Part shown: positions 17,764 to 25,367 of the stretch, one piece after another
How positions within the stretch are numbered: the stretch's first letter is position 1
Layout: each line of letters starts with the position of its first letter
Source: Williamsia muralis
GTDB taxonomy: Bacteria > Actinomycetota > Actinomycetes > Mycobacteriales > Mycobacteriaceae
NCBI RefSeq assembly: GCF_002735905.1
Contig: NZ_PEBD01000010.1
Coordinates: 1,364,001-1,428,000, forward strand
Direction: 5' to 3'
Length of the DNA stretch: 64,000 nucleotides
Notes under the pieces: generated by a model
Database searches by the model: none
What the model saw: only the letters and a program-made list of their open reading frames with translations
Told to the model about the DNA's origin: nothing
Made by a program: the position numbers and the translations under genes

Positions 17764-18903
17764 TCAGAGACCGTACGTCTTGCCGATGATGTCGCGCTGG
17801 ATCTCGTTGGTTCCGCCATACACGGTCGATATGATCGCACCCCGCATCAGACGCTCTGCATCGAACTCCGTCGCGTAACCGTAGCCACCCATCATCTGCA
17901 TGCCGTCGATGGTCATCGCCTTCGACACCTCGGTGGCCTTGAGCTTGGCCATCGACGCCTCACGCGGCAGCATCTTCTGGGGGTTGGCGTCGGATTTCTG
18001 GGCCACGCTGTAGACGAGCAGTTTGGTGCATTCGATCTCGGTCGCGTGGTCGGCCAGCCGATGACGCAGCGACTGGAATGTGCCGACCGGGCGGCCGAAC
18101 TGCTTGCGCTCGGTGACGAACTCGAGGGTGTTGGCGAAGGACCGTTCTGCAACACCGAGCTGCATGGCAGCCAGGATCAGACGTTCGGTGTTGAGGCCAC
18201 TCATGAGCTGCATCCAGCCGCCGCCGACCTCGCCGACCACTGCGCTGTCGGGAACCCGGACGTTGGTGAAGTAGAGGTCGTTGACCTCTCGGCCGCCAAG
18301 CGTGTCGATGCCCTTGATCTCCAGTCCCTCGGTGCCGGCGGGGATGTGGAAGAAGGTCAGTCCCTCGTGCTTCTTGCCGGTGCGGTCGGTTCGCGCCACG
18401 AGAAGAATGCTCTTGGCGAAGTGCGCGTTGGAGCACCAGGTCTTTTGGCCGTTGATGACCCAGCCGCCGTCGACCTTCTCGGCACGGCAGGTCAGCGCGG
18501 CGACATCGGATCCGGCTTCCGGCTCCGACATCGAGATGGAAAGTGATTCACCCGCAACGACATCGGCGAGAACTTCCTTCTTGAGCTGCTCGTCGGCGAA
18601 CTTCTGGTAAGCGCCGGCGGCGATCAAGGTGGGGCCGATGCCGCCGATGGGGGCGTTGCCGCGCATGGCCTCTTCGAGGAGGATGCACATCTCGACATTG
18701 CCGGCGCCGGCTCCGCCGAACTCCTCGGGAACGAGAATGCCTGCCCAGCCCAGGTCGGCCATCTTCTTGTACAGCTCCACCGAGTGCAGTTCGGCACCTG
18801 CGGCGGTGAGGGCGTCGCGCTGCTCGCGGGTCCCCGCTTCGCGTTGACAGAAGTCGGCGACCGACTTGGCGAAGTCGGTCTGCTCGGGGGTGAGAATCGA
18901 CAT
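17764..18903 (-). CDS. Acyl-CoA dehydrogenase (FadE)
   Basis: 379 residues. Flavoprotein that introduces the alpha-beta double bond into acyl-CoA. Signatures: SISMSEPEAGSDVAAL (FAD/substrate), WVINGQKTWCSNAHFA, ERKQFGRPVG, and the C-terminal QMMGGYGYATEF. The usual catalytic Glu site in YEGT reads YGGTNEIQ here, while GLNTERLILA carries a Glu where isovaleryl-CoA dehydrogenase has its base, so the shifted-base type is likely, hinting at branched or long substrates. It is first in an operon with the GntR regulator; the 18-bp palindrome at 18952 is 49 nt upstream. Confidence 0.93.
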   Translation of the reverse strand: MSILTPEQTDFAKSVADFCQREAGTREQRDALTAAGAELHSVELYKKMADLGWAGILVPEEFGGAGAGNVEMCILLEEAMRGNAPIGGIGPTLIAAGAYQKFADEQLKKEVLADVVAGESLSISMSEPEAGSDVAALTCRAEKVDGGWVINGQKTWCSNAHFAKSILLVARTDRTGKKHEGLTFFHIPAGTEGLEIKGIDTLGGREVNDLYFTNVRVPDSAVVGEVGGGWMQLMSGLNTERLILAAMQLGVAERSFANTLEFVTERKQFGRPVGTFQSLRHRLADHATEIECTKLLVYSVAQKSDANPQKMLPREASMAKLKATEVSKAMTIDGMQMMGGYGYATEFDAERLMRGAIISTVYGGTNEIQRDIIGKTYGL

Positions 18904-18951
18904 GAAAATGGCTCCTAGATCAGTTCGTGGCCTGCTGTCGCGAAGGTATCA

Positions 18952-18969
18952 CATCAAATATATTTGATG
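18952..18969. promoter_or_regulatory. 18-bp perfect palindrome, candidate GntR operator
   Basis: CATCAAATATATTTGATG is a perfect palindrome in an otherwise GC-rich region, between the acyl-CoA dehydrogenase start (18903, minus) and the Mce-associated-like gene (19012, plus). Size and symmetry fit a FadR/FCD dimer site. Confidence 0.6.
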
Positions 18970-18999
18970 GTCGGTTGCTGTGTCAGGGGCCACAGGGCC

Positions 19000-19005
19000 T
19001 ACATT
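19000..19005 (+). promoter_or_regulatory. -10 element (TACATT) of the Mce-associated-like gene
   Basis: TACATT is separated by 6 nt from the ATG at 19012, fitting a leaderless transcript. Confidence 0.4.
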
Positions 19006-19011
19006 GTCGGC

Positions 19012-19854
19012 ATGAGCCCGAAAGCCAAGCTGGGGGGAACCGGCGATCGTGGTGCCGATTCGACGCGGCCCGACGCTTCAGACGTCCCCGAGACCGACAC
19101 GACTCCGTCGAACCCCGGTCAAGACCCCACGGCCGGGAGCGATCCCTCTCCGTTCGATTCTGCGGAGTTCCTCGAGGCCAACCGCCGAAACCGCGACAAG
19201 ATGCGGGCCGCTGCCCAAGCGCGCCGTGCCAAGGAGGAGGCTCGCGCGCGTAGACGGTCGGGCCGGTGGTGGCGGCGGTCGGCCGCCGCCGCACCGGACA
19301 CGGCCGTCGAATCAGAGTCCGCCGATGCCGAACCCGAGCGATTCGGTGATGGCCGCCTGACGGTTCGGGTGCTGTCGGTACTGCTTGTTGTCGCACTGGC
19401 CGCCGCAGGTGTCTTCGTCTACCTCTACCGAGATGCGGACAGCCGCGCCGACTCGGCAGACCGCGTCAACCAATTGCGCCCCGGCGCAGTCCAGCTCGCC
19501 GGCGAGTACGCAACCACGCTCCTGACCTATGACTCGGCTGACTTCGCCGCGCTCGACGAGCGCATCACCGAGATCTCCACACCGGCATTCGCCCGAGACT
19601 TCATCGAGGGGTCGCGTCAGGCCCGCGAAGGGACGGCCAACGCGCAGGCGGTCGCCAAGGCCGAGGTGGTCTCTGCCGGTGTGATCTCGGCGTCGTCCAC
19701 CGAGGCAGTTGTCCTTCTCGCCATCGACCAGACCGTGACGGCGCCTGGGACCGCAGAGCAGTTCCCGGACGGCGTGCCCTACCAGTCGCGCGTCGAGGTG
19801 ACACTCCAATGGATGCCTGACGGCTGGAAGTTGGCCGACTTCAAGGTGATCTGA
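19012..19854 (+). CDS. Mce-associated-type membrane protein
   Basis: 280 residues from ATG 19012 (an earlier ATG at 18964 lies in the palindrome and is rejected). Residues 1-115 are polar and charged, with a basic coiled stretch (NRRNRDKMRAAAQARRAKEE); one membrane helix spans about 119-138 (RVLSVLLVVALAAAGVFVYL); residues 150-280 form a SnoaL/VirB8-like extracytoplasmic domain (LAGEYATTLLTYDSADFAAL ... VEVTLQWMPDGWKLADFKVI). This is the architecture of Mce-associated proteins that stabilise Mce lipid importers, but no mce or yrbE gene lies in the window, so this is an orphan copy. Confidence 0.75.
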   Translation: MSPKAKLGGTGDRGADSTRPDASDVPETDTTPSNPGQDPTAGSDPSPFDSAEFLEANRRNRDKMRAAAQARRAKEEARARRRSGRWWRRSAAAAPDTAVESESADAEPERFGDGRLTVRVLSVLLVVALAAAGVFVYLYRDADSRADSADRVNQLRPGAVQLAGEYATTLLTYDSADFAALDERITEISTPAFARDFIEGSRQAREGTANAQAVAKAEVVSAGVISASSTEAVVLLAIDQTVTAPGTAEQFPDGVPYQSRVEVTLQWMPDGWKLADFKVI

Positions 19855-19860
19855 AGCAGG

Positions 19861-21141
19861 TCAGGTGATGTTCTCCCCGTTGCCGAGAAGGATTGCCGAC
19901 ATGACTGCCTCGATGCGTCTGCGGGTGGAGGGACGTGCGTCGTAGCGTTCCCAGTTCCCAAGGTCCAGAACGGTGTTGGTGGCGGCGTGCACGAGATACC
20001 GTGCCTCGACGGGGTTGAGATCCGGCCTGATCTGGACGACCAGTTGCGCCCATTCTTCGACATTGCGGCGTTGCTGGTCGCGTAGCTCGGCGCGTAGCGG
20101 GTCGGGCACGCTACCGATTTCCGAGAGGTACAGGTTCAGCAGGTCACTGTTGACAAAAGACATCTCGACATACCGCGACACGAGGTTGTCGAGGGCCTCT
20201 CGCGGGGTGGCCGATTCCGCGAGGGCGTCGCTGATCCCGGCCGTGAGGCGCTCACTGGCACGTTGGAAAGCGGCGGTCAGCATCGCGACCTTGGTGTCGA
20301 AGTGGCGATACACGCCGGACTGATTCATGCCGACGGCCGCGCCGATCTCTTCCATCGTGACGTCGTGGAAACCGCGCCCGCGCATCAGCCGAATGGCCTC
20401 GGTCAGAAGGGCTTCGCGTTTGGACGCCATCGCCATTCCGACGGGGCCGGCAGCCGCGTCCCCGACAGGCGCCTCCACGGGCGGGAGCTCGGTGCGAGCC
20501 ACCGTCATCGCCGCGGACATGATGATCGCTTCGATGCGCTTGCGCGGCAGCGACGCCCGGTGCGTGGTGATCGAACCGATGACACTCAGCAACGATCCGC
20601 TCAGGTATCTGGCATCGGTGTTGAGCCGACCGGCGACGGTCGGATTGCTCTCGGTCAGTTCTGGCCGCATCTTGCCGAGCGGCGTGGCGAAGCGGGTGTG
20701 CATGCGACCGACCATCTCGCCCAACGCCTGCCGATCGGGCTGAGTCAGGTATCGCGCCTCCCACCGGTACAGCGCCCCCCGCGACCGGTTGTCGATCGTG
20801 GTCCGGGTCAATTCGGTGATCAACAGGCGCAGTTCCTGTTCGGGGTCTCCCGGTAGCTCGGGGACAACTTCGACGGCGCGTTCCAGGTCGGCGCCGAGCG
20901 TCCGCACCGTCTCTGAGAAGAGCGCGTACTTGTTGGGGAAGTGGCGATACAGGGCGGGTCCACTGATCCCGACCTCGCCGGCGATCTGGTCCACGCCAGT
21001 CGCGAAATATCCTCGTTGACTGAACGACTCGGCAGCGACGCGAATGATCTGATCGCGTCGGTCCTTCGGTCGTTGCCGAGGTTTCGGCGTGTCGCCGGTG
21101 GTTGTCTGGGCCGTCTTCAACCGGCCGTTGGCAGATGCCAT
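19861..21141 (-). CDS. Tandem double TetR-family regulator
   Basis: 426 residues, about twice the length of a TetR protein. Two DNA-binding domains are visible: residues about 30-75 (IIRVAAESFSQRGYFATGVDQIAG, GISGPALYRHFPNKYALF) and about 238-285 (LLTEAIRLMRGRGFHDVTMEEIG, GMNQSGVYRHFDTKVAML), each followed by a helical ligand-binding part. A single chain would act as a pseudo-dimer with two non-identical reading heads. It is divergent from the enoyl-CoA isomerase/FadD5-like operon, and a 17-bp palindrome lies between them, so lipid-responsive repression of that operon is plausible. Confidence 0.85.
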   Translation of the reverse strand: MASANGRLKTAQTTTGDTPKPRQRPKDRRDQIIRVAAESFSQRGYFATGVDQIAGEVGISGPALYRHFPNKYALFSETVRTLGADLERAVEVVPELPGDPEQELRLLITELTRTTIDNRSRGALYRWEARYLTQPDRQALGEMVGRMHTRFATPLGKMRPELTESNPTVAGRLNTDARYLSGSLLSVIGSITTHRASLPRKRIEAIIMSAAMTVARTELPPVEAPVGDAAAGPVGMAMASKREALLTEAIRLMRGRGFHDVTMEEIGAAVGMNQSGVYRHFDTKVAMLTAAFQRASERLTAGISDALAESATPREALDNLVSRYVEMSFVNSDLLNLYLSEIGSVPDPLRAELRDQQRRNVEEWAQLVVQIRPDLNPVEARYLVHAATNTVLDLGNWERYDARPSTRRRIEAVMSAILLGNGENIT

Positions 21142-21198
21142 CCGATCATGCTAGCTGCCGGTACCGGGTGAGCGCAGCGGTGGTCCGCCTGTGTTGTG

Positions 21199-21215
21199 CG
21201 TCGCCACAGGCGACG
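21199..21215. promoter_or_regulatory. 17-bp inverted repeat, candidate TetR operator
   Basis: CGTCGCC-ACA-GGCGACG is a perfect 7-bp inverted repeat with a 3-nt spacer, in the intergenic region between the double TetR gene and the enoyl-CoA isomerase-like gene. Confidence 0.4.
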
Positions 21216-21314
21216 TGCGACGTCACTTGACGCCCCCGACCGCGATCTGAGAAGTTAATGTGGATTCACGTGATCTGTGTCGCAGCTGCCAGATCTGAGC
21301 CGAGGGTGGCATCT

Positions 21315-22136
21315 ATGCAAGGGCAAGACGGCCTGACAACGTCGATCGACGAACGTGGAGTGGCTCGGCTGGTGATCAACAGGCCTGAGCGAAAGAACTC
21401 CATGGCCTCCGAGACCAGTGTGGCGTTCATCGAGGTGATGACCGCGTGGGCGAGGGACGACTCCGTGCGTGTGGTTGTACTGGGCGCACCGGGTCGCGAC
21501 TTCTGCACCGGGGCAGACATCGTGGCGATGGCGACAGCCGAGCCACCGCAGTCGCCGGAAGAAGCCAGAGCCCGCGCCGAGCAGACCATCGACACCGGTT
21601 CAGACGTGGTCCGAGCCATTCGCGCGATCAAGGTTCCAGTGGTCGCCGTGGTCGGTGGGGCGGCCGTCGGTATCGGGGCCTCGATCGCGTTTGCCTCGGA
21701 CCTCGTCTACGCCGCGTCCGACGCCTACTTCCTGCTCGCCTTTGTGAACATCGGGCTGATGCCGGACGGCGCCGCCACCGCCACCGTCGCTGCCGCGGTC
21801 GGCAGGGCCCGGGCGAACGCGATGGCGCTCCTCGGAGAGAAGCTGCCGGCTTCGCAGGCCTGGGCAGACGGTCTGGTGACGGCGGTGGTGGAACCGGATG
21901 CGCTGCAGGCCAAGGTCGACAAGGTCATCGACAAACTGCTGGCCGCATCGCCACGGGCGTTGGAGCTGACCAAACAGGCAGTCGACGCTCAGACTCTCGC
22001 GGGATTCGACCTCGCACTCGACCTCGAACGTGAGGGGCAGATCGAATTGCTGCAGTCGCCCGAGTTCGCGGCGCTCATCGAAGCATTCGCCTCCCGCGGC
22101 AAGGCACGCACGCCCGTACCGGCGTCCAACCAGTAA
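21315..22136 (+). CDS. Enoyl-CoA hydratase/isomerase family protein, isomerase-like
   Basis: 273 residues from ATG 21315 after GAGGGTGG; an in-frame upstream extension to 21258 is unsupported. Crotonase fold: RLVINRPERKNSMA, GRDFCTGADI (oxyanion loop), GGAAVGIGASIAFASDLVYA. The two catalytic Glu residues of crotonase are replaced by Ser (GIGASIA) and Phe (LLAFVNIGL). GLMPDG retains the Asp position used by PaaG/Eci-type delta3,delta2-enoyl-CoA isomerases, so isomerase activity is more likely than hydration. It is followed 56 nt later by the acyl-CoA ligase. Confidence 0.85.
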   Translation: MQGQDGLTTSIDERGVARLVINRPERKNSMASETSVAFIEVMTAWARDDSVRVVVLGAPGRDFCTGADIVAMATAEPPQSPEEARARAEQTIDTGSDVVRAIRAIKVPVVAVVGGAAVGIGASIAFASDLVYAASDAYFLLAFVNIGLMPDGAATATVAAAVGRARANAMALLGEKLPASQAWADGLVTAVVEPDALQAKVDKVIDKLLAASPRALELTKQAVDAQTLAGFDLALDLEREGQIELLQSPEFAALIEAFASRGKARTPVPASNQ

Positions 22137-22192
22137 TTGACAACAATGGCCCGTTCGACGCGGACGGGCGGTCCCACGACAGGAAGCAGAAC

Positions 22193-23797
22193 ATGACGAG
22201 TACCACGTTGGCCCAATCAGACCACCTGGTAGAAGAGCCTTTCCGGTCGCGCCGGAACAACTGGAACACCCACGTGCGGCGGCACGCGACGATGAAGCCG
22301 AACGACGTGGCATTGCGTTTCCAGGGTCAGGACACCACGTGGAAAGAACTCAACGACCGCTCGGTCGCGTTCGCTGCAGCCCTGTACCGACGGGGTGTGC
22401 GTTTCGGCGACCGTGTGCTGATCCTGATGCTGAACCGCAGTGAGTACGTCGAGGCGATCTTCGGCGCCAACCTCATCGGAGCAATCGCGGTGCCGGTCAA
22501 CATTCGGATGACGCCTCCCGAGGTCGGATTTCTCGTGGCCGACAGCGGCGCGAAGGTTGTCATCACCGAGTCGCTGCTGGCGCCGCTGGCCGATGCGGTC
22601 CGCAAGGGCAGCGATGGCATCGAGAACCTGATCGTCGTCGGCCCGTCCGACGTCGCCGACGCGCTCGACTACGAGCAGCTCCTTGCAGAGGACCCCTCCG
22701 ATCTGCCGGCGATCGACGTGCCGGAGAACTCGATCGCGATGATCATGTACACCTCGGGAACCACCGGAAACCCCAAGGGCGCCATGCTTTCTCACGCGAA
22801 CATGCAGGCGCAGGCGGTCACCTGTATCTCGGCACTGCACATCCGCAACGATGACGTGGGCTCCTGTGTGGCACCGATGTTCCACATCGCCGCGATGGGT
22901 GCGATGGCCCCGCTGTTCTACATGGGCATCCGCACGGTGATCCACCCCCTCGGGGCCTTCGACCCGGAATCGCTGCTCGACGTGCTGGAGAAGGAAGGGA
23001 TCACCTCGATCTTCCTGGTCCCGGCTCAGTGGCAGGTGGTGTGCGCGGTGCAGCAGGCCAAGCCCCGCGACCTCAAGTTGCGCGTGATCTCGTGGGGTGC
23101 GGCTCCCGCATCGGACACGGTCTTGCAGGCCATGGCCGACACCTTCCCCGAAGCGATCAACGTCGCGGTGTTCGGTCAGACCGAGATGTCGCCGATCACC
23201 TGCGTACTCGAGGGCAAGGACGCGCTCCGGAAGCTGGGCTCGGTGGGCCAGGTGATCCCGGCGGTTCAGGCTCGTGTGGTGGACGCCGAGATGAACGATG
23301 TGGCTCCGGGCGAAGTGGGCGAGATCGTCTACCGCGGCCCCACGATGATGGAGGGCTACTGGCAGAACCCGCAGGGCACCGCCGACGCATTCGCCGGCGG
23401 CTGGTTCCATTCCGGCGACCTGGTCCGCATGGACGACGAGGGTTTCATCTACGTCGTGGACCGCAAGAAGGACATGATCATCTCCGGCGGCGAGAACATC
23501 TACTGCGCCGAAGTGGAGAATGCGCTGTTCGCCCACCCGAAGATTCTCGAGGCAGCGGTGGTCGGCAGGGCCGATGACCGGTGGGGTGAGGTACCGGTTG
23601 CGATCGTGGTGCTCAAGCCCGGCGAAGAGCTGACCTTCGACGACCTGATCGAGTTCTTGAACGAACATCTCGCGCGCTTCAAGCAGCCCAAGGAGATGAT
23701 CGTGATCGACGAATTGCCACGCAACGCGTCGGGCAAGGTCGTCAAGCCGTCGCTGCGCAAGGAGTACGGCGGCAAGGACGCCGGTCTCGAGCACTGA
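22193..23797 (+). CDS. fadD5: Fatty-acyl-CoA ligase, FadD5-like
   Basis: 534 residues. Adenylate-forming ligase that activates a carboxylic acid to acyl-CoA. A3 motif IMYTSGTTGNPKGAMLSH, A5 FGQTEMSP, A7 FHSGDLVRMDDEGF, A8 DRKKDMIISGGENIYCAEVE, and the catalytic Lys near the end in NASGKVVK. The order of residues from RRNNWNTHVRRHA through RFGDRVLILMLNRSEYVEA matches my recollection of mycobacterial FadD5 closely. In Mycobacterium that gene sits at the mce1 locus; here it is in an operon with an enoyl-CoA isomerase near an Mce-associated-like gene. Start ATG with GGAAG upstream. Confidence 0.9.
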   Translation: MTSTTLAQSDHLVEEPFRSRRNNWNTHVRRHATMKPNDVALRFQGQDTTWKELNDRSVAFAAALYRRGVRFGDRVLILMLNRSEYVEAIFGANLIGAIAVPVNIRMTPPEVGFLVADSGAKVVITESLLAPLADAVRKGSDGIENLIVVGPSDVADALDYEQLLAEDPSDLPAIDVPENSIAMIMYTSGTTGNPKGAMLSHANMQAQAVTCISALHIRNDDVGSCVAPMFHIAAMGAMAPLFYMGIRTVIHPLGAFDPESLLDVLEKEGITSIFLVPAQWQVVCAVQQAKPRDLKLRVISWGAAPASDTVLQAMADTFPEAINVAVFGQTEMSPITCVLEGKDALRKLGSVGQVIPAVQARVVDAEMNDVAPGEVGEIVYRGPTMMEGYWQNPQGTADAFAGGWFHSGDLVRMDDEGFIYVVDRKKDMIISGGENIYCAEVENALFAHPKILEAAVVGRADDRWGEVPVAIVVLKPGEELTFDDLIEFLNEHLARFKQPKEMIVIDELPRNASGKVVKPSLRKEYGGKDAGLEH

Positions 23798-23813
23798 TAC
23801 CCAGGAACACTGG

Positions 23814-23851
23814 GACCCCCGATCGACTCTTCGACGAGACGGTCGGGGGTC
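23814..23851 (+). terminator. Hairpin after fadD5
   Basis: GACCCCCGATCG pairs with CGGTCGGGGGTC (one G-T pair), with a 14-nt loop. The T-tract is poor (CTCGTGATT), so terminator strength is uncertain. Confidence 0.5.
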
Positions 23852-23954
23852 CTCGTGATTCACCGCGGTTTGCCGGGTTTTCGGAAAGTCTTCTGACACA
23901 GGTCAAGACCCGTTCTGGCCCTGAAAACTGAAACACGTTACACTTCTCGAAGAC

Positions 23955-23972
23955 CAGTGACCGTCGTCACTG
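23955..23972. promoter_or_regulatory. CRP/GlxR-type site upstream of the alcohol dehydrogenase
   Basis: CAGTGA-CCGTCG-TCACTG is a perfect 6-bp inverted repeat around a 6-nt spacer, with the GTGA-N6-TCAC core of CRP/FNR regulators. It lies 82 nt upstream of the ATG at 24054, just downstream of a TACACT hexamer (23938-23943) that could be a -10. Confidence 0.5.
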
Positions 23973-23987
23973 CAGTGGTCGAACCGT

Positions 23988-24002
23988 GGTGACGTGGTCA
24001 CC
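23988..24002. promoter_or_regulatory. Second palindrome upstream of the alcohol dehydrogenase
   Basis: GGTGAC-GTG-GTCACC is a perfect inverted repeat 16 nt beyond the CRP-like site and 51 nt upstream of the start codon. The short spacer does not fit CRP, so a different regulator is likely. Confidence 0.4.
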
Positions 24003-24053
24003 TTCAATGCAGAAGAGCGGTGCCGCGTCGGGCGCCGCGAGTGGAGGGTTTGA

Positions 24054-25190
24054 ATGAAGACCAAAGGCGCTTTGCTCCGGAACTTCAACGAGAAGTGGGC
24101 GATCGAAGAGATCGAGATCGGTGACCCCCGCAAGGGCGAGGTCAAGATCCGGATGGAAGCCGCCGGGATGTGCCACTCCGATCACCACTTGGTGACCGGT
24201 GGCATCCCGATGGCTGGGTTCCCGGTGCTCGGCGGCCATGAGGGCGCCGGAGTCGTGGACGAGATCGGCGAAGGTGTCACCGACTTCCAGGTCGGCGACC
24301 ATGTGGTCCTCTCGTTCATTCCCTCCTGCGGCAAATGTCCGTCGTGCCGTTCCGGACTGAGCAACCTCTGCGACATGGGGGCCATGCTCCTGCAGGGAGA
24401 AGCGGTGTCCGACCACACCTTCCGCGTGCAGACCGCAGACGGCGAGAACGTCTACCCGATGACCCTGCTCGGTACGTTCGCGCCATACATGGTGGTCCAC
24501 GAGACCTCGGTGGTGAAGATCGATCCAGAGATCCCGTTCGAGGTCGCCTGCCTGGTGGGTTGCGGTGTTCCCACCGGTTACGGCTCGGCCACCCACAGTG
24601 CGAACGTGCAGGCGGGTGAAGATGTCGCGATCGTCGGGATCGGTGGCGTCGGTATCTCCGCACTCCAGGGAGCTGTGCTCTCGGGTGCACGCTACGTCTT
24701 CGCCATCGACCCGGTGGAGTGGAAGCGCGAGCAGGCCATGAAGTTCGGGGCCACGCACGCATTCGCCAGTGTCGAAGAGGCAGCCATGACCATCGCCGAG
24801 GTGACCGCGGGGCAGATGGCCAAGAAAGTGATCGTCACCGTCGGCGAGGTACACGGCAAGGACGTTGATCTCTGGATGGGCATCACGGCCAAGGCCGGCA
24901 CCTGCGTGCTCACCGGCATGGGCAACATGATGGAGTCCGACGTCACCCTCAACCTCGCGATGCTGACCCTGCTCCAGAAGAACCTGCAGGGAACGATCTT
25001 CGGTGGCGCCAGCCCCAAGCTCGACATCCCGCAGCTGCTGTCGCTGTACAAGATGGGCAAGCTGAACCTCGACGACATGGTCACCCGTCAATACCGCCTC
25101 GACCAGATCAACGAGGGCTACCAGGACATGCTGGACGGCAAGAACATTCGTGGAGTCATCCGCTTCACCGACGAAGACCACGCGGTCTGA
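24054..25190 (+). CDS. NDMA-dependent alcohol dehydrogenase (nicotinoprotein, zinc MDR family)
   Basis: 378 residues. Zinc-dependent medium-chain alcohol dehydrogenase of the group that keeps NAD(H) tightly bound and passes electrons to an external acceptor (N,N-dimethyl-4-nitrosoaniline in vitro, mycofactocin in vivo). GMCHSDHH and GGHEGAGVV hold catalytic zinc ligands; CGKCPSCRSGLSNLC holds the four structural-zinc Cys; VAIVGIGGVGISALQGA binds the nucleotide. The start has GGAGGG upstream. Two palindromes and a promoter-like TACACT lie upstream and a strong terminator follows, so it is monocistronic. No mycofactocin genes are in the window. Confidence 0.92.
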   Translation: MKTKGALLRNFNEKWAIEEIEIGDPRKGEVKIRMEAAGMCHSDHHLVTGGIPMAGFPVLGGHEGAGVVDEIGEGVTDFQVGDHVVLSFIPSCGKCPSCRSGLSNLCDMGAMLLQGEAVSDHTFRVQTADGENVYPMTLLGTFAPYMVVHETSVVKIDPEIPFEVACLVGCGVPTGYGSATHSANVQAGEDVAIVGIGGVGISALQGAVLSGARYVFAIDPVEWKREQAMKFGATHAFASVEEAAMTIAEVTAGQMAKKVIVTVGEVHGKDVDLWMGITAKAGTCVLTGMGNMMESDVTLNLAMLTLLQKNLQGTIFGGASPKLDIPQLLSLYKMGKLNLDDMVTRQYRLDQINEGYQDMLDGKNIRGVIRFTDEDHAV

Positions 25191-25211
25191 TCAACCCGAA
25201 ACCCTCTCACC

Positions 25212-25248
25212 GGGGCCGGCGAGCGCACACTCGCCGGCCCCATTTTTT
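25212..25248 (+). terminator. Strong intrinsic terminator of the alcohol dehydrogenase gene
   Basis: GGGGCCGGCGAG (25212-25223) pairs perfectly with CTCGCCGGCCCC (25230-25241), 6-nt loop, then A and six T. Confidence 0.92.
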
Positions 25249-25367
25249 GTCTTCGGGATCGGTGGGGTGCCTGCACAGGAGTAATCCAACCGCTGCGCGG
25301 CAACGATTTCCGGGTGGGCGATGGCAGCGTGTTGCTCGTGTCGCCTCGGTCGTGATGGCATGAACCC

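Noticed and set aside
17052-18903. Mce1R-fadD5-type locus by direct equivalence
   Set aside because: The GntR gene is in an operon with an acyl-CoA dehydrogenase and no mce genes are present; similarity of family is not enough to name it mce1R.
22217-23899. 560-codon minus-strand ORF opposite fadD5
   Set aside because: Shadow of the GC-rich coding strand; His/Asp/Arg-rich with no domain.
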